From CAYVZU01 sp964455935 (GTDB taxonomy: Bacteria; Fibrobacterota; CAYVZU01): a stretch of DNA of 34,825 bases. Positions 1 through 9,159 of this stretch are shown piece by piece (position 1 is the first letter of the stretch; each line of letters opens with the position of its first letter). The notes beneath the pieces are model-generated. The model had not been told where the DNA came from. It did no database searches and was given only the letters and a program-made list of their open reading frames with translations. Where the stretch lies: positions 1 to 34,825 of the forward strand of contig CAYVZU010000026.1 in NCBI GenBank assembly GCA_964455935.1, written 5' to 3'. Position numbers and translations under genes: made by a program.

Positions 1-1390
1 CAGCCCCGTTAATCCGTACCGCAGCACCGGGCGTAGTTTTGCCGGCGACGGTGTAGGGTCCGCCGGGCACGATTTCGCCGTCAACGGGTTTGGCAATTGT
101 AAGGGTCAGGGTCGCAATGAGCGGGGCCGGAGCTGTACCGGAAGCGGGCTTTACCGTCATGGATCGCGAAACGCTTTTGGTCTGTGTTCCCAGCGCCGCA
201 TCGACATTGATGACGAACGGACCCGCCATGGCCGGGATGTCAATGGGAACGCTAAAATCCCCCATTGCGCTGACGGTAGCTGTTTTTCCGTTAACACGAA
301 CCATTGCGCCAGCCGTGGTCTTGCCCAGCACCGTGTACGGCCCGCCGGTCGTCACTTCCCCATCCGCGGCAGGCTTGGCAAGGGTAAGGGTGAGCGGGAG
401 CGCTTGTGCTCCCATTGTTGGGACAGCACCGGTCGAAGGGGTTGCCCCGGTGGATGGAATGGCGCCGGTGTTTGGAGCTGTACCGATTGGCGGAACAGTT
501 CCTGCCGCGGGAATTGCCCCTGTCGCGGGAAGGGTTCCCGAGGGCGTTGTACCAGCCGGAGGCAAAGCGCTTCCAGGAGGAGGTGTGCCGACAGGCGGGG
601 TACCGGCCGGGGGCGTAATGCCCGGCGGGACAACGGCCGGCCGCGTAGTGTCAACTTTGGTGGTATCGCGTTTGGTCGTGTCCACCGCGGCTTTGCCGCT
701 GTCGGCCGTCGCGCTATCCACCTTTGCACTGTCCGTCTTTGCGGAATCGGGCTTTGCCGTGGTATCAACCTTGGCCGAATCCTTCGCCGCCTTTTCCTGA
801 AGCTTTTCGATTTTAACGCTTCGCTGACCCTTCCTGACGTTTGTCATTTGATTGGCGCCAATCGCCGCGCCGCTCCCGCCTCCGGCGGGGGCAACGTAAA
901 CGACACCTTCATAGACCTTCACATTGGTGCCGTTTTCATCCACCTCAAGGCTCAGCTCCGTACCGCGAATCGCGGCCGTTGCCGTGGGCGTTTCAAAAGC
1001 GAAGCTGGAACGGGCATTGCCAAGCTTCTTTACATTGGCCCAGACCTTTCCCGACATCATTTTGACTTTGGTGTCCTCGGAGTTTCCGCTGGAGTTGCGG
1101 CTTAGATTGGCCAGCTCCATTGTGGAGTTCTCTTCCAGCTTGATTAGGCTCCCCTCTTCGGTTTCAATCTCCACCCGGGATTCGACAAAGGTCCGAAGCG
1201 CGTCTTTGGAGCCAAGTTGCATGTTGGCTTTGGCATCGCGCCATTGCGTCTGAGCGCCTTTGCGCACCTTAACAGTGCCCACCAGGAACTTGACCTTGGC
1301 AACGCGTTGAACCTGGGCCGGAGGCGAAGCTGCCAGAAGCAAAAGGGAGAGGAACAGCAGTACCCCGCAGCGCCGAGAAAACCCAGTCAT
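1..1390 (-). CDS. Secreted FecR-domain protein with Pro-rich linker and Ig-like repeats (partial, runs off left edge)
   Basis: An uninterrupted minus-strand frame runs from ATG at 1390 to the window edge, giving 463 visible residues and no stop. AGGAGG at 1397-1402 sits seven bases before the ATG. Residues 1-24 form a signal peptide (Arg pair, then a Leu-rich core ending in 'AASPPAQ'). Residues about 24-165 match a FecR domain: 'VAKVKFLVGTVKVRKG' near the start and the hallmark 'TPTATAAIRGTELSLEV' later. Next come Lys/Asp/Ser/Thr-rich repeats of the type 'KVDTT' and 'KTDSAK', then a Pro/Gly/Thr-rich stretch to about residue 325. Two Ig-like repeats follow, each with 'GGPYTVxGKTTxGAxVRxNG'; the second is cut by the edge. 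No FecI sigma factor or FecA receptor is visible, so this is more likely a structural or cell-surface FecR protein than an iron-signalling anti-sigma factor. It lies 51 bases downstream of the giant surface-protein gene, probably in one operon. Confidence 0.85.
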   Translation of the reverse strand, partial: MTGFSRRCGVLLFLSLLLLAASPPAQVQRVAKVKFLVGTVKVRKGAQTQWRDAKANMQLGSKDALRTFVESRVEIETEEGSLIKLEENSTMELANLSRNSSGNSEDTKVKMMSGKVWANVKKLGNARSSFAFETPTATAAIRGTELSLEVDENGTNVKVYEGVVYVAPAGGGSGAAIGANQMTNVRKGQRSVKIEKLQEKAAKDSAKVDTTAKPDSAKTDSAKVDSATADSGKAAVDTTKRDTTKVDTTRPAVVPPGITPPAGTPPVGTPPPGSALPPAGTTPSGTLPATGAIPAAGTVPPIGTAPNTGAIPSTGATPSTGAVPTMGAQALPLTLTLAKPAADGEVTTGGPYTVLGKTTAGAMVRVNGKTATVSAMGDFSVPIDIPAMAGPFVINVDAALGTQTKSVSRSMTVKPASGTAPAPLIATLTLTIAKPVDGEIVPGGPYTVAGKTTPGAAVRINGA

Positions 1391-1441
1391 ATCCGACCTC
1401 CTGTCGTCAGTATTTTCAGTATTTCGTCCATATAAGCCTTT

Positions 1442-4400
1442 CTATTTGACCAGAATCATCCGCCGCTGCGCTGCCTTGTCGCCGGTCCGAAGTGCATAAA
1501 TGTACACACCCGAGCTGACCTGCCGCGACTGGCCGTCGACGCCATGCCAGACCACTTCGTAATAGCCGGCTGCCCGGGAATCGTTGACCAGGGCTTTGAT
1601 CTTTTGGCCACTTGGATTATAGATGTCCAACCGAACGCGCTGCAAGCCCGATTCCCGCAATCCATTGGGCAGGTACTTGACGGGGATCGAGTATCCGATC
1701 ACGGTCATTCCCTGGACCGGGTTGGGGAAGTTTGGCCGCAAGGTGAACTGCGCACCAACGCGAACAAGGAAGTCGGCATCCTTGGTCACAGCCAGTTCAT
1801 AGAATTTCCCTTCGGTGCCTTCGAGTTCGAAGGTCCCGGTGGCCCTGTTGACCTTTGTGAAATTTCCGCTGAACCCAACATAGACGTCGTACTTCTCGGG
1901 CAGGGACCGAAGGTCCGCCAATTGGAAGCTGACCTTGCCCGCGGCCCCAGACACGCCAAAGGTCCAGGTCTGGGTCGAGGCGGACGTCTGCCGGATCTCG
2001 CGCGTCAGCATCTCTTTGGCGGAGCCGGCAACGAAGAACACGGAAAGGTTATTATCGAACACGGGCGGCTCATAATAAACGGGATCGCTCTCGGCCTTGG
2101 CGATTCCCATGACACCAAACGAATTGTTGATGTCGCTCTTTCCGTTGCATCGGGCCTGGAGCTGGAGAGTCCAGTTACGCTCGTCGGCCGCCGCTTTGGC
2201 TACCTTGGCCGCGGGCATTGGGAAGTACGGGACAGCCGGAATGGTGCACGTTCGGGCCGCCTCGACCTTTACCCAGTACCCCTTCCAAGGCTCCAGAACC
2301 TTCACCGGCTCCGAATAGGAGCTGGTGGCCGGATCCCATCCATAGAAGACCAGCCCCGTCGAGGAAAGGTCAACCGCGTAACAGAACGGGTTTCCGATCA
2401 TGTTCCAGCCTTTTTCGGTTTTGTAAAGGTTCAGCTCCTTGTTGACAACATCGCCCAGCAGATCCGTTGACGTCAACGAGACCGATACCGCGGAATCCGG
2501 GTTTTTGAACCAATAGCCCCTGCCCTTCTCGATGCTCGTAAGGGTCTGGGATTCGTACCGGTCGTACAGGCCGTCCGCAACCGTCATGTCTTCTTTCCAC
2601 GAATACAGCAGTCTCCCCGTCTTGAGGATCGTAGCGGGCTTGCTGGCCGAGGCCATGGCCAGAAGGCGCAGGCTATTTTGCGGAACACCATACGTGCTTG
2701 CGCCGGTGATTGTATAATTCAATGTAACAGGGGTCTGGTCGACAATGCCGTCGGGAGTCTGCGCATAGGCGCGGAAAACATATTCACCATCCGCGAGGGG
2801 CCGAAATACCATAGCACCCAGCTTTGCGCTTCCAGTTTTAAGTGTTGATCCGGTCCTTGTGAGCGAGTAGTTGTACGTCAGGGCTCCGGTATCGGCCCTA
2901 CCGCTTGCAGTGCCGCTGAGTACTATCTCCAAAGCGCCGTAATACTGGCGGCCCTTGGCAAAAGTCTCCGGAGCATTGCTGCCGGCTGAAGCCGTCTTTA
3001 CATCGGCATTTAGGTTGACCTGGTTATCGTTGCCGGCATCATCGATCACGCCAATTACGAAGTAATACGTTTTGTTATTCTGGAGCGGAGTGCCGTCGCG
3101 GAACTGTGTAAACACGAATTCCGAGACCGAAATCGACGTGTCGGCCAGCACCTTCACCGCCGCTTCATTGCCAGTATCGGCCAGGCTTTCGAGACAGTAG
3201 ATCCGCTGACCTACGACATCACTGGATGCGGACGGTGTCCACTTCAAGGTGATGCTCCCGCCATAATCTCCCGGCGTATCGAAGGCCTCAAAACCGGTGA
3301 CGGACAACGGTCGGACATCGTCGATTGCCTTGGCCAAGGCATAGCCGTCCCACCCGCCGGCCGGATCGGTGTGTGCCGTATCACCCGGGCTGAACACATA
3401 CATTGCCCCAAGAAGGAAGTAGTACTGCACGTTCTCTTTGGGCAGTGTGTCAACGAAGCTGCTGACGCGACCCAGCATATGCCATTTGAAATCAGACCCC
3501 TCGAGCGCCGTGCCGTTCATCACCTCATCAGGCGTCCACTTGCGCTCGCTGCGCAGCAGGTAATAGCCGACAAGGCCCATGGTGTCCGGAGGCGTCCAGG
3601 ACAGCTCAACGAGTCCGTTTTCATCACCGTCCGCGTCTCGCGCCACGAAATCTGTTGGTCCCACCGCCGCGGACCGCGGATCACCCAGGAAACGGGAACC
3701 CATGCACCCGTCCGAGCCGGCCGTCAATAGAGGAGAACTAAGCTTCAGCCGATAGCTGCCGTCGGCAACAAACTGCGGATCCACTTCCAAATCATGTCCC
3801 CATTCTATGAGTCCGCCTGTATAGTTGGTGCCCACCTGCCAGAAATTGTTATAGGCAGCCAAAATTCTGTAGCCCGCAACACCCACCGGGAAGCCCTGAA
3901 TAATACAATCGATCACTTCTCCTTCGCAGGCGCTGTCGGCTTCCACAGCCGTTTGAGCTCCGCTGCCACCGATGAATGTGACATTGCGGGCACCAAACCT
4001 GGTCGAGGGGCCATCCTTATAGCCGGCACTCTGAACCGCCGAACTCGAACTGACTCCTGCGGCGACCACTCCCCTCTGGGCACCCAGAATAAGCATGTCA
4101 CCGATTCCACCTTCGGCATTGCTGACAAAGACGCCGGTCGAGGCATTTCGGATTATGAAACCACCAACATGAACTTTGCCGCTACTATTGCTGTCCGGCG
4201 GCATAACATTTTCAATGGTAATCGCGGTGCCCCCATTTCCAAGAATCGTGGGGATCCCATGTCCATCTTCCGCCGCTCGGATTTCGAGCGATTTGGCCCC
4301 GGTGATCGTGATGGGGCCGTATTCGCCCGGATATACGGCGATCATACCTTCACTTGTGGCATCGATCGCTGCCTGCAATGACGTGAACTGCTTTCCCGCG

Positions 4401-7400
4401 CCGACCGTGACCGGCGGCGGCCCCTGCCGGCCGCCATAGGGATCGGGCTCACTGCTGACCGTAACAGTGCAGATGCCCACCGTGTCAAAACCTCCATCAT
4501 ACTTTTCCAACGCCGCCGCGTAGAAAAGCGTCTGACCTGTTTGGAGGTCTTTGAACTGCCGGCATTCCTGGAATGTTCCAAAATTACCGAGATCAATTAG
4601 TGCTTCGTCCTTTAGTTCGAAAAGCGTGTAGGATCGATACACGCTGCGATCCGCGCTCACGCATACGTAGGCCATATTTTCCCAACTGCCGGCATGAATG
4701 TCGGCCCGTGGTCCATATGAGCCTGGGTCGCCGCCGCCGGGATTGTTCTCACGGCCGCTAAGGAACCATGCGCCCATGGGCTCACCATACGAACCAACCG
4801 AAATCAGTGGCGATGTTGAAGCCAGTTTGTAGGTGGATGCATCAACGAATTGCGGGTCTTCCTCTCGCACTCCCATGTCTTCGAAAACAGGGCCGGAATA
4901 CTTGATGCCCACGCCCCAAAAATCACAATAGGATATTTTCCCATTCCTCCCGCCGATGATTCCAACTCCGTTCGGATATTCGGCAATAATGCAATTGCGC
5001 GCATTGATCCCGGAATACGGCGTATCGCAAACGATACCGGCCGTGCCCGATGGCGTACCTACAATCGTAAGATTCGTCAGGTATCCCCAACCGTCGTAGC
5101 TGTTATGCCCGGATTCATTTCGCGCAATATCTACACCGATATTGGCTCCTTTGATGAGCATGTTCTCAATACCGGCGGTGTTGCCAAAGACCCGAATGCC
5201 CGTGGAGGCATTTCGAACAATAAATGTCCGGATATTGAATTCTCCGTGACGGCCAAAGTCGGTTGTGGTATCGGCCAGAACCGCTATCCCACCATTTCCA
5301 TCGATTATGGGAACCTGACCATTGGTATCTATTCCATCAATCTTGATCCGCTTCATACCGTCAACGCGAATAGGATCGTATGTCCCCGGATACACCCTAA
5401 TAACGGCGCTATCCGTGGCGTCAATGGCCGCCTGAATGGAGGAATATTGTTTACCGGCCCCGACCTCCGCCTGCGCCCACATATCTTCCCTGCCGTAGTC
5501 AACGATGGTGATTGTCACCTCATTCGTGGTATCCATTCCGCCGTCCGTGCGAAATGCAACAGCCACGTACGTTTCCGTGGAACCAGTGGGCCGGTTGTTG
5601 AAATTGAAGCAACCACCGCTGTCCGCCGGACGCGAGACAACTAGGTTCCATCCGGAGCCTTCGATCCGATACATCGAATAACTGCTGTATTGCGAATTAT
5701 AAGCATTAATATCCACATGGGCCGAGTTATGCCAGCCTTCCGCCCGCAAAGAGAATTGCGGTCCAGTCGAATCACCGCCGGGGGCGCCCGAATCGGAACC
5801 GCAGTTGCTGCAATAGAAGAAATTCGTTTTGACGGGCTGGCTTGGGAACCAGCTGCTCCCGCTGAGAACTTGCGCGTTGATTTCATAGGAACCGCTATCG
5901 GCCCAGTTGGGCAGGCCGGAATTGACCTTCCACTGACCGTTGCCGAAGTTACTGGAGGAAATCCATGTGGGTCCGCTTGCGCTTGTTCCCCACGAGGAGC
6001 CACTCCACCAGAGACTCCTATGGTTATCAAAGAGCGAGATCCGAACCTCGGAAATCGTTCCGCCATAGCTTCCGCCGATTTCCGCCGGCGAGTAGTTTAC
6101 CGTACCCGAGGGATAATTGATGTAAACATACGTGCCGCTGGGACCGGTCGTATCTCCGGGACTAGTCGAATCGCCGCCGGAGAAATACATGTCCTTGACC
6201 TGATCGCTGTTATAGCCGTTCAAATTCTCAACCAGGCCGCTGGGAATCTGTATCTGAGGTGGGCCACCATAGCTGAACCATCTGCCCAACGAATCAGCCT
6301 CGTTAGGTGAAAGCGGGATCCTTAGAACCATCCCGCTATCAAGAGAATAGGTGAACGGACTGTGCAACGACTGCCACCCATTATATTGGTTCTTCCTGAA
6401 ACTGAGCGTGGCTCCCGTGTTGACGTTCTGAATGCTCTGGTTGCAGAACAGGGCCAACTCGTCTCGATCGCCATAGAAGTATGCAGTGTGGAAATAGGGA
6501 CCGTTCTGCTGGCCACCGGGCTCAGTATTTACACCAATTCCGGTTATCGCCTGGTTGCCTTGGTTATTCTCCCATAATACGCCAAATGAAACATCAGCAG
6601 TGATATTTGTTTGGCCCTGGAGAATCCATGACCGGACAAGATCTCCATTGGTCTGATCAAGCGGAATTGCCACGCTCTTGCCTGTCGAATCGGCGTAGTG
6701 CCAATTGCCCGGATTGATGGGGCCGGTGTGGCCGTCAGGAGCGCTATTCATAAAGATGGCGTTGGTCTGGCTTACATCCACAGAGCCGACGTGACGATCG
6801 CAATGCAGGATCAGCTCATTGACATCGGGATTGTAGGACGCCCCAACAATCACCGGCGCGCCGGAAATTGTGGTGTCGCGCCTTGGGATCCTTAGCGTCA
6901 TCCACCCCATGTCGCCGTTCCAGACATTGTTGTAGTCCTTAAATTGGTCCGCAGCCACATGGACCGACACCTCGCCCTCGAGCAGCATCTGTTTTATCGA
7001 AGCGGCCTCCTCACTTGAGGGATAAACCCAAATGATAGTCATCTGGTTGCTCGATCCCCAACCTGTTGCGAGCGTGGACCTCGTTGACGCCCCCCCATCC
7101 GTGCTGAAGCCAATACCGTCAACCATGGCATTCACGATGGAGTTGATCTGTTTGTCGAAAACGAGCTTCATTTCTCCCATGAGGGTATCGAAATAGGCGT
7201 CGACCAGCATAGGTCCGGACGAGGGCGCGCTGGAATATGTGAACGTGGTCAAAGCGGAACCCGACCAAGTTCCGCTGGAGGCATCAAATACTTTTGCCTC
7301 GATACTGTACGTATTTCCCGACACCCATTGAGTTCCACTGGTAAGGAGCTCCCAGGTTGAGCTGATCGCATTGAGGGTTCCCGACAACCACACGGACGAA

Positions 7401-8803
7401 TCCACCCAAGCCTGTCCGTCCCAATAATTGGCGCCTTGATTGATCCTGACGTGAACATTCGTAACGTTTGTTCCGGAGAAGCTGCCGTTGATGATCAAGG
7501 GTGGAATAGCCTGCGTACCGGTTGGATAGCTGATGAAGCAAGAGGCCCCGCTGCCGGCGCCTTGCGCGACGAAGGTCACCGGCCGCATTGTGGCCGGAGC
7601 ATTCCATGCATAAGCCGTATTGCGGAAAACATTCGGCGCGATCGACACTTTAAGACCGGTTTGAAGGTTTGACCAAAGTTCAACCGTTGATGCAGAACCT
7701 GAATCCAAAGAAACAAATACCGTATCCATTTGGAATGAGTATCCCCACCCGAATGGTATTGTCAGCGAATCCGGTCCGCTAACGGCCAAGCGAAGCGCAC
7801 CAGGCATCGCGTTCCTGGCTGAATCGATGGGACTCGAAAACTGGAATTTCAAAGTATTATTTGCAGATTCATACCATGCCCGTACCAGACTGGGCCCGGT
7901 TGAAACATATTGGTAGCAGCCGCTGCAAGTCACGGTGCCATTTGCAGCTACCACCGTAACATCCACAGGACCTGCCAAACCGGATGGAACAGTAACACTG
8001 ATGTATGTTGGCATCGCCGAAACGTTGGTTGCCGCTGCTGCGCCAAAAGTAACCGAGGTTACGGGCAGCGTGAAGTTTCCATTGATTGTTGTCATCTGGC
8101 CGCCGGCCGTGGAACCGCTGCTGGGTGAAAGGCTGGAGATCGTAGGACCGCCGCCACCAGTGGAAAAAGTGAAAGACGCAGTGGCCGGCGTCGTCCATGA
8201 GCCATCATAAGCCTGGTACATAATCTCATAAGTAAGGCCATTGGTCCATGTCGGAAGGTTCGCTGTAACTTGCCAGATTCCATTGCTGTAGGTGCCCGGA
8301 ACGTAAAGAGGAGGCCCCGACTTCCAGGTGCCAGTGGCAACGTCCCACCACTTGTAGGCAGCAACATCCTTGATGGCAACCTGCAAATCCGTGACATTTC
8401 CCGTATATGTGCCGTTGATCATTCCGGGTGGTGTGGATTGCTGACCAACCGGATAGTCGATGTTGCAGGTTGCGGACCCGCCACCGCCCGAGGTGTATTC
8501 AAAGCCAGGTGAAGACCAGGGCGCCGAGGTATTTACGGTGACACTCACGAATCCCACCATCCCGGCTGGAGTTATAACATCAACGGAGGACGAAGTTGGT
8601 GTTCCAACGATAGTGGCGGTATTCGCGCCAAATTGTACGGACGTGATGGGGAGTTCAAATCCCCCGGAGATTGTCACCGTTGTTCCGCCCGACATGGGCC
8701 CACTTGTGGGAGATATTCCGGTAATCCAGTTTGCAGCTTGTGCTGCTGTGAGGCATGCAAGCACCAGCGCAAGACTGCTCATCGCCGTCCGGGTCACCTT
8801 CAT
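1442..8803 (-). CDS. Giant modular secreted surface protein (IPT/TIG, Ig-like, beta-helix, Fn3) with FlgD/T9SS-like C-terminus
   Basis: This encodes 2453 residues. I chose ATG 8803 over an in-frame ATG at 8824 because AGGAGG (8808-8813) precedes it at good spacing and the protein then starts with a clean signal peptide ('MKVTRTAMSSLALVLACL', cleavage near 'AQA'). Order by residue, approximate: IPT/TIG 20-98; module A 113-213; IPT/TIG 220-300; module B 303-415; A again 422-525; B three more times (531-640, 649-760, 766-875); A again 891-1005; Ig-like C 1017-1105; a right-handed parallel beta-helix of pectate-lyase or NosD type 1108-1346, starting 'VGAGKQYSSIQAAIDAT'; a second C plus helix unit 1364-1708; two Fn3-like domains 1713-1938; a segment with 'GWNMIGNPF' near 2131; and a C-terminal FlgD-Ig/T9SS-like domain from about 2350 ('PNFPNPVQG', 'SSGVYIYAL'). 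It is probably exported and surface-attached. Catalysis cannot be shown; polysaccharide binding or adhesion is an inference from the helix and Ig modules. Confidence 0.9.
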   Translation of the reverse strand: MKVTRTAMSSLALVLACLTAAQAANWITGISPTSGPMSGGTTVTISGGFELPITSVQFGANTATIVGTPTSSSVDVITPAGMVGFVSVTVNTSAPWSSPGFEYTSGGGGSATCNIDYPVGQQSTPPGMINGTYTGNVTDLQVAIKDVAAYKWWDVATGTWKSGPPLYVPGTYSNGIWQVTANLPTWTNGLTYEIMYQAYDGSWTTPATASFTFSTGGGGPTISSLSPSSGSTAGGQMTTINGNFTLPVTSVTFGAAAATNVSAMPTYISVTVPSGLAGPVDVTVVAANGTVTCSGCYQYVSTGPSLVRAWYESANNTLKFQFSSPIDSARNAMPGALRLAVSGPDSLTIPFGWGYSFQMDTVFVSLDSGSASTVELWSNLQTGLKVSIAPNVFRNTAYAWNAPATMRPVTFVAQGAGSGASCFISYPTGTQAIPPLIINGSFSGTNVTNVHVRINQGANYWDGQAWVDSSVWLSGTLNAISSTWELLTSGTQWVSGNTYSIEAKVFDASSGTWSGSALTTFTYSSAPSSGPMLVDAYFDTLMGEMKLVFDKQINSIVNAMVDGIGFSTDGGASTRSTLATGWGSSNQMTIIWVYPSSEEAASIKQMLLEGEVSVHVAADQFKDYNNVWNGDMGWMTLRIPRRDTTISGAPVIVGASYNPDVNELILHCDRHVGSVDVSQTNAIFMNSAPDGHTGPINPGNWHYADSTGKSVAIPLDQTNGDLVRSWILQGQTNITADVSFGVLWENNQGNQAITGIGVNTEPGGQQNGPYFHTAYFYGDRDELALFCNQSIQNVNTGATLSFRKNQYNGWQSLHSPFTYSLDSGMVLRIPLSPNEADSLGRWFSYGGPPQIQIPSGLVENLNGYNSDQVKDMYFSGGDSTSPGDTTGPSGTYVYINYPSGTVNYSPAEIGGSYGGTISEVRISLFDNHRSLWWSGSSWGTSASGPTWISSSNFGNGQWKVNSGLPNWADSGSYEINAQVLSGSSWFPSQPVKTNFFYCSNCGSDSGAPGGDSTGPQFSLRAEGWHNSAHVDINAYNSQYSSYSMYRIEGSGWNLVVSRPADSGGCFNFNNRPTGSTETYVAVAFRTDGGMDTTNEVTITIVDYGREDMWAQAEVGAGKQYSSIQAAIDATDSAVIRVYPGTYDPIRVDGMKRIKIDGIDTNGQVPIIDGNGGIAVLADTTTDFGRHGEFNIRTFIVRNASTGIRVFGNTAGIENMLIKGANIGVDIARNESGHNSYDGWGYLTNLTIVGTPSGTAGIVCDTPYSGINARNCIIAEYPNGVGIIGGRNGKISYCDFWGVGIKYSGPVFEDMGVREEDPQFVDASTYKLASTSPLISVGSYGEPMGAWFLSGRENNPGGGDPGSYGPRADIHAGSWENMAYVCVSADRSVYRSYTLFELKDEALIDLGNFGTFQECRQFKDLQTGQTLFYAAALEKYDGGFDTVGICTVTVSSEPDPYGGRQGPPPVTVGAGKQFTSLQAAIDATSEGMIAVYPGEYGPITITGAKSLEIRAAEDGHGIPTILGNGGTAITIENVMPPDSNSSGKVHVGGFIIRNASTGVFVSNAEGGIGDMLILGAQRGVVAAGVSSSSAVQSAGYKDGPSTRFGARNVTFIGGSGAQTAVEADSACEGEVIDCIIQGFPVGVAGYRILAAYNNFWQVGTNYTGGLIEWGHDLEVDPQFVADGSYRLKLSSPLLTAGSDGCMGSRFLGDPRSAAVGPTDFVARDADGDENGLVELSWTPPDTMGLVGYYLLRSERKWTPDEVMNGTALEGSDFKWHMLGRVSSFVDTLPKENVQYYFLLGAMYVFSPGDTAHTDPAGGWDGYALAKAIDDVRPLSVTGFEAFDTPGDYGGSITLKWTPSASSDVVGQRIYCLESLADTGNEAAVKVLADTSISVSEFVFTQFRDGTPLQNNKTYYFVIGVIDDAGNDNQVNLNADVKTASAGSNAPETFAKGRQYYGALEIVLSGTASGRADTGALTYNYSLTRTGSTLKTGSAKLGAMVFRPLADGEYVFRAYAQTPDGIVDQTPVTLNYTITGASTYGVPQNSLRLLAMASASKPATILKTGRLLYSWKEDMTVADGLYDRYESQTLTSIEKGRGYWFKNPDSAVSVSLTSTDLLGDVVNKELNLYKTEKGWNMIGNPFCYAVDLSSTGLVFYGWDPATSSYSEPVKVLEPWKGYWVKVEAARTCTIPAVPYFPMPAAKVAKAAADERNWTLQLQARCNGKSDINNSFGVMGIAKAESDPVYYEPPVFDNNLSVFFVAGSAKEMLTREIRQTSASTQTWTFGVSGAAGKVSFQLADLRSLPEKYDVYVGFSGNFTKVNRATGTFELEGTEGKFYELAVTKDADFLVRVGAQFTLRPNFPNPVQGMTVIGYSIPVKYLPNGLRESGLQRVRLDIYNPSGQKIKALVNDSRAAGYYEVVWHGVDGQSRQVSSGVYIYALRTGDKAAQRRMILVK

Positions 8804-8807
8804 AGAT

Positions 8808-8813
8808 CCTCCT
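8808..8813 (-). promoter_or_regulatory. Ribosome binding site deciding the start of the giant surface protein
   Basis: On the minus strand AAGGAGGATCT lies directly before ATG 8803. It favours that ATG over the one at 8824, which would add seven residues before the signal peptide. Confidence 0.8.
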
Positions 8814-8839
8814 TGTTTCCACATTTATAGGTTTAATGC

Positions 8840-8847
8840 CAAATATA
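8840..8847 (-). promoter_or_regulatory. Candidate Bacteroidota-type -7 box (TAnnTTTG)
   Basis: The minus strand reads TATATTTG here, inside an AT-rich tract (8821-8880) that contrasts with the GC-rich surroundings and ends 37 bases before the start codon at 8803. This matches the -7 consensus TAnnTTTG known from Bacteroidota primary sigma promoters. No convincing TTG-type -33 element was found at the expected distance, so this is a weak call. Confidence 0.3.
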
Positions 8848-9159
8848 TATTCTAATCGATATAATGAATCTGCGATCTTTAACCGGTTGGCCGACTTCCC
8901 AAGTCAGGCTATATATTGTCTTTCAGATAATCTTTAATACGATGCAAACGGCGGGCCATGCTGCTTTTGATGCATTTTTGCCCATTTTCGCCGGGGGGGT
9001 GTAGGAAAACACACAGCATGTTGAGTTTTTCCACTACACGCATCCACAAGCCCGTCCGCCGGAGTTCAGGAGACAATTTGCCGCGCGGCCGCTTTGAACG
9101 ATTCTCTGGTCATGATCCCGAATTGGCTTTGCCAAGGAAAAACTGCTATTTTTTGGGTA

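Larger units (their letters stand above)
8804..9159. other. Intergenic region between divergent genes (giant surface protein and ybeY)
   Basis: This 356-base gap separates divergent genes. The first 140 bases are AT-rich and should hold the promoter for the minus-strand operon. An imperfect inverted repeat lies at 8999-9039: GTGTAG at 8999-9004 pairs with CTACAC at 9034-9039, and the inner GGAAAA and TTTTTCC tracts pair with a small bulge. No RNA gene or further coding frame could be supported. Confidence 0.5.

Noticed and set aside
90..1105. Plus-strand open frames of 236 and 233 codons over the left end
   Set aside because: They are opposite-strand shadows of the FecR-domain gene, which has a ribosome site, signal peptide and clear domain signature on the minus strand.
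1544..2470. 308-codon plus-strand frame inside the giant surface-protein gene
   Set aside because: Its translation shows no family pattern, and the minus strand encodes the conserved C-terminal region across the same bases.
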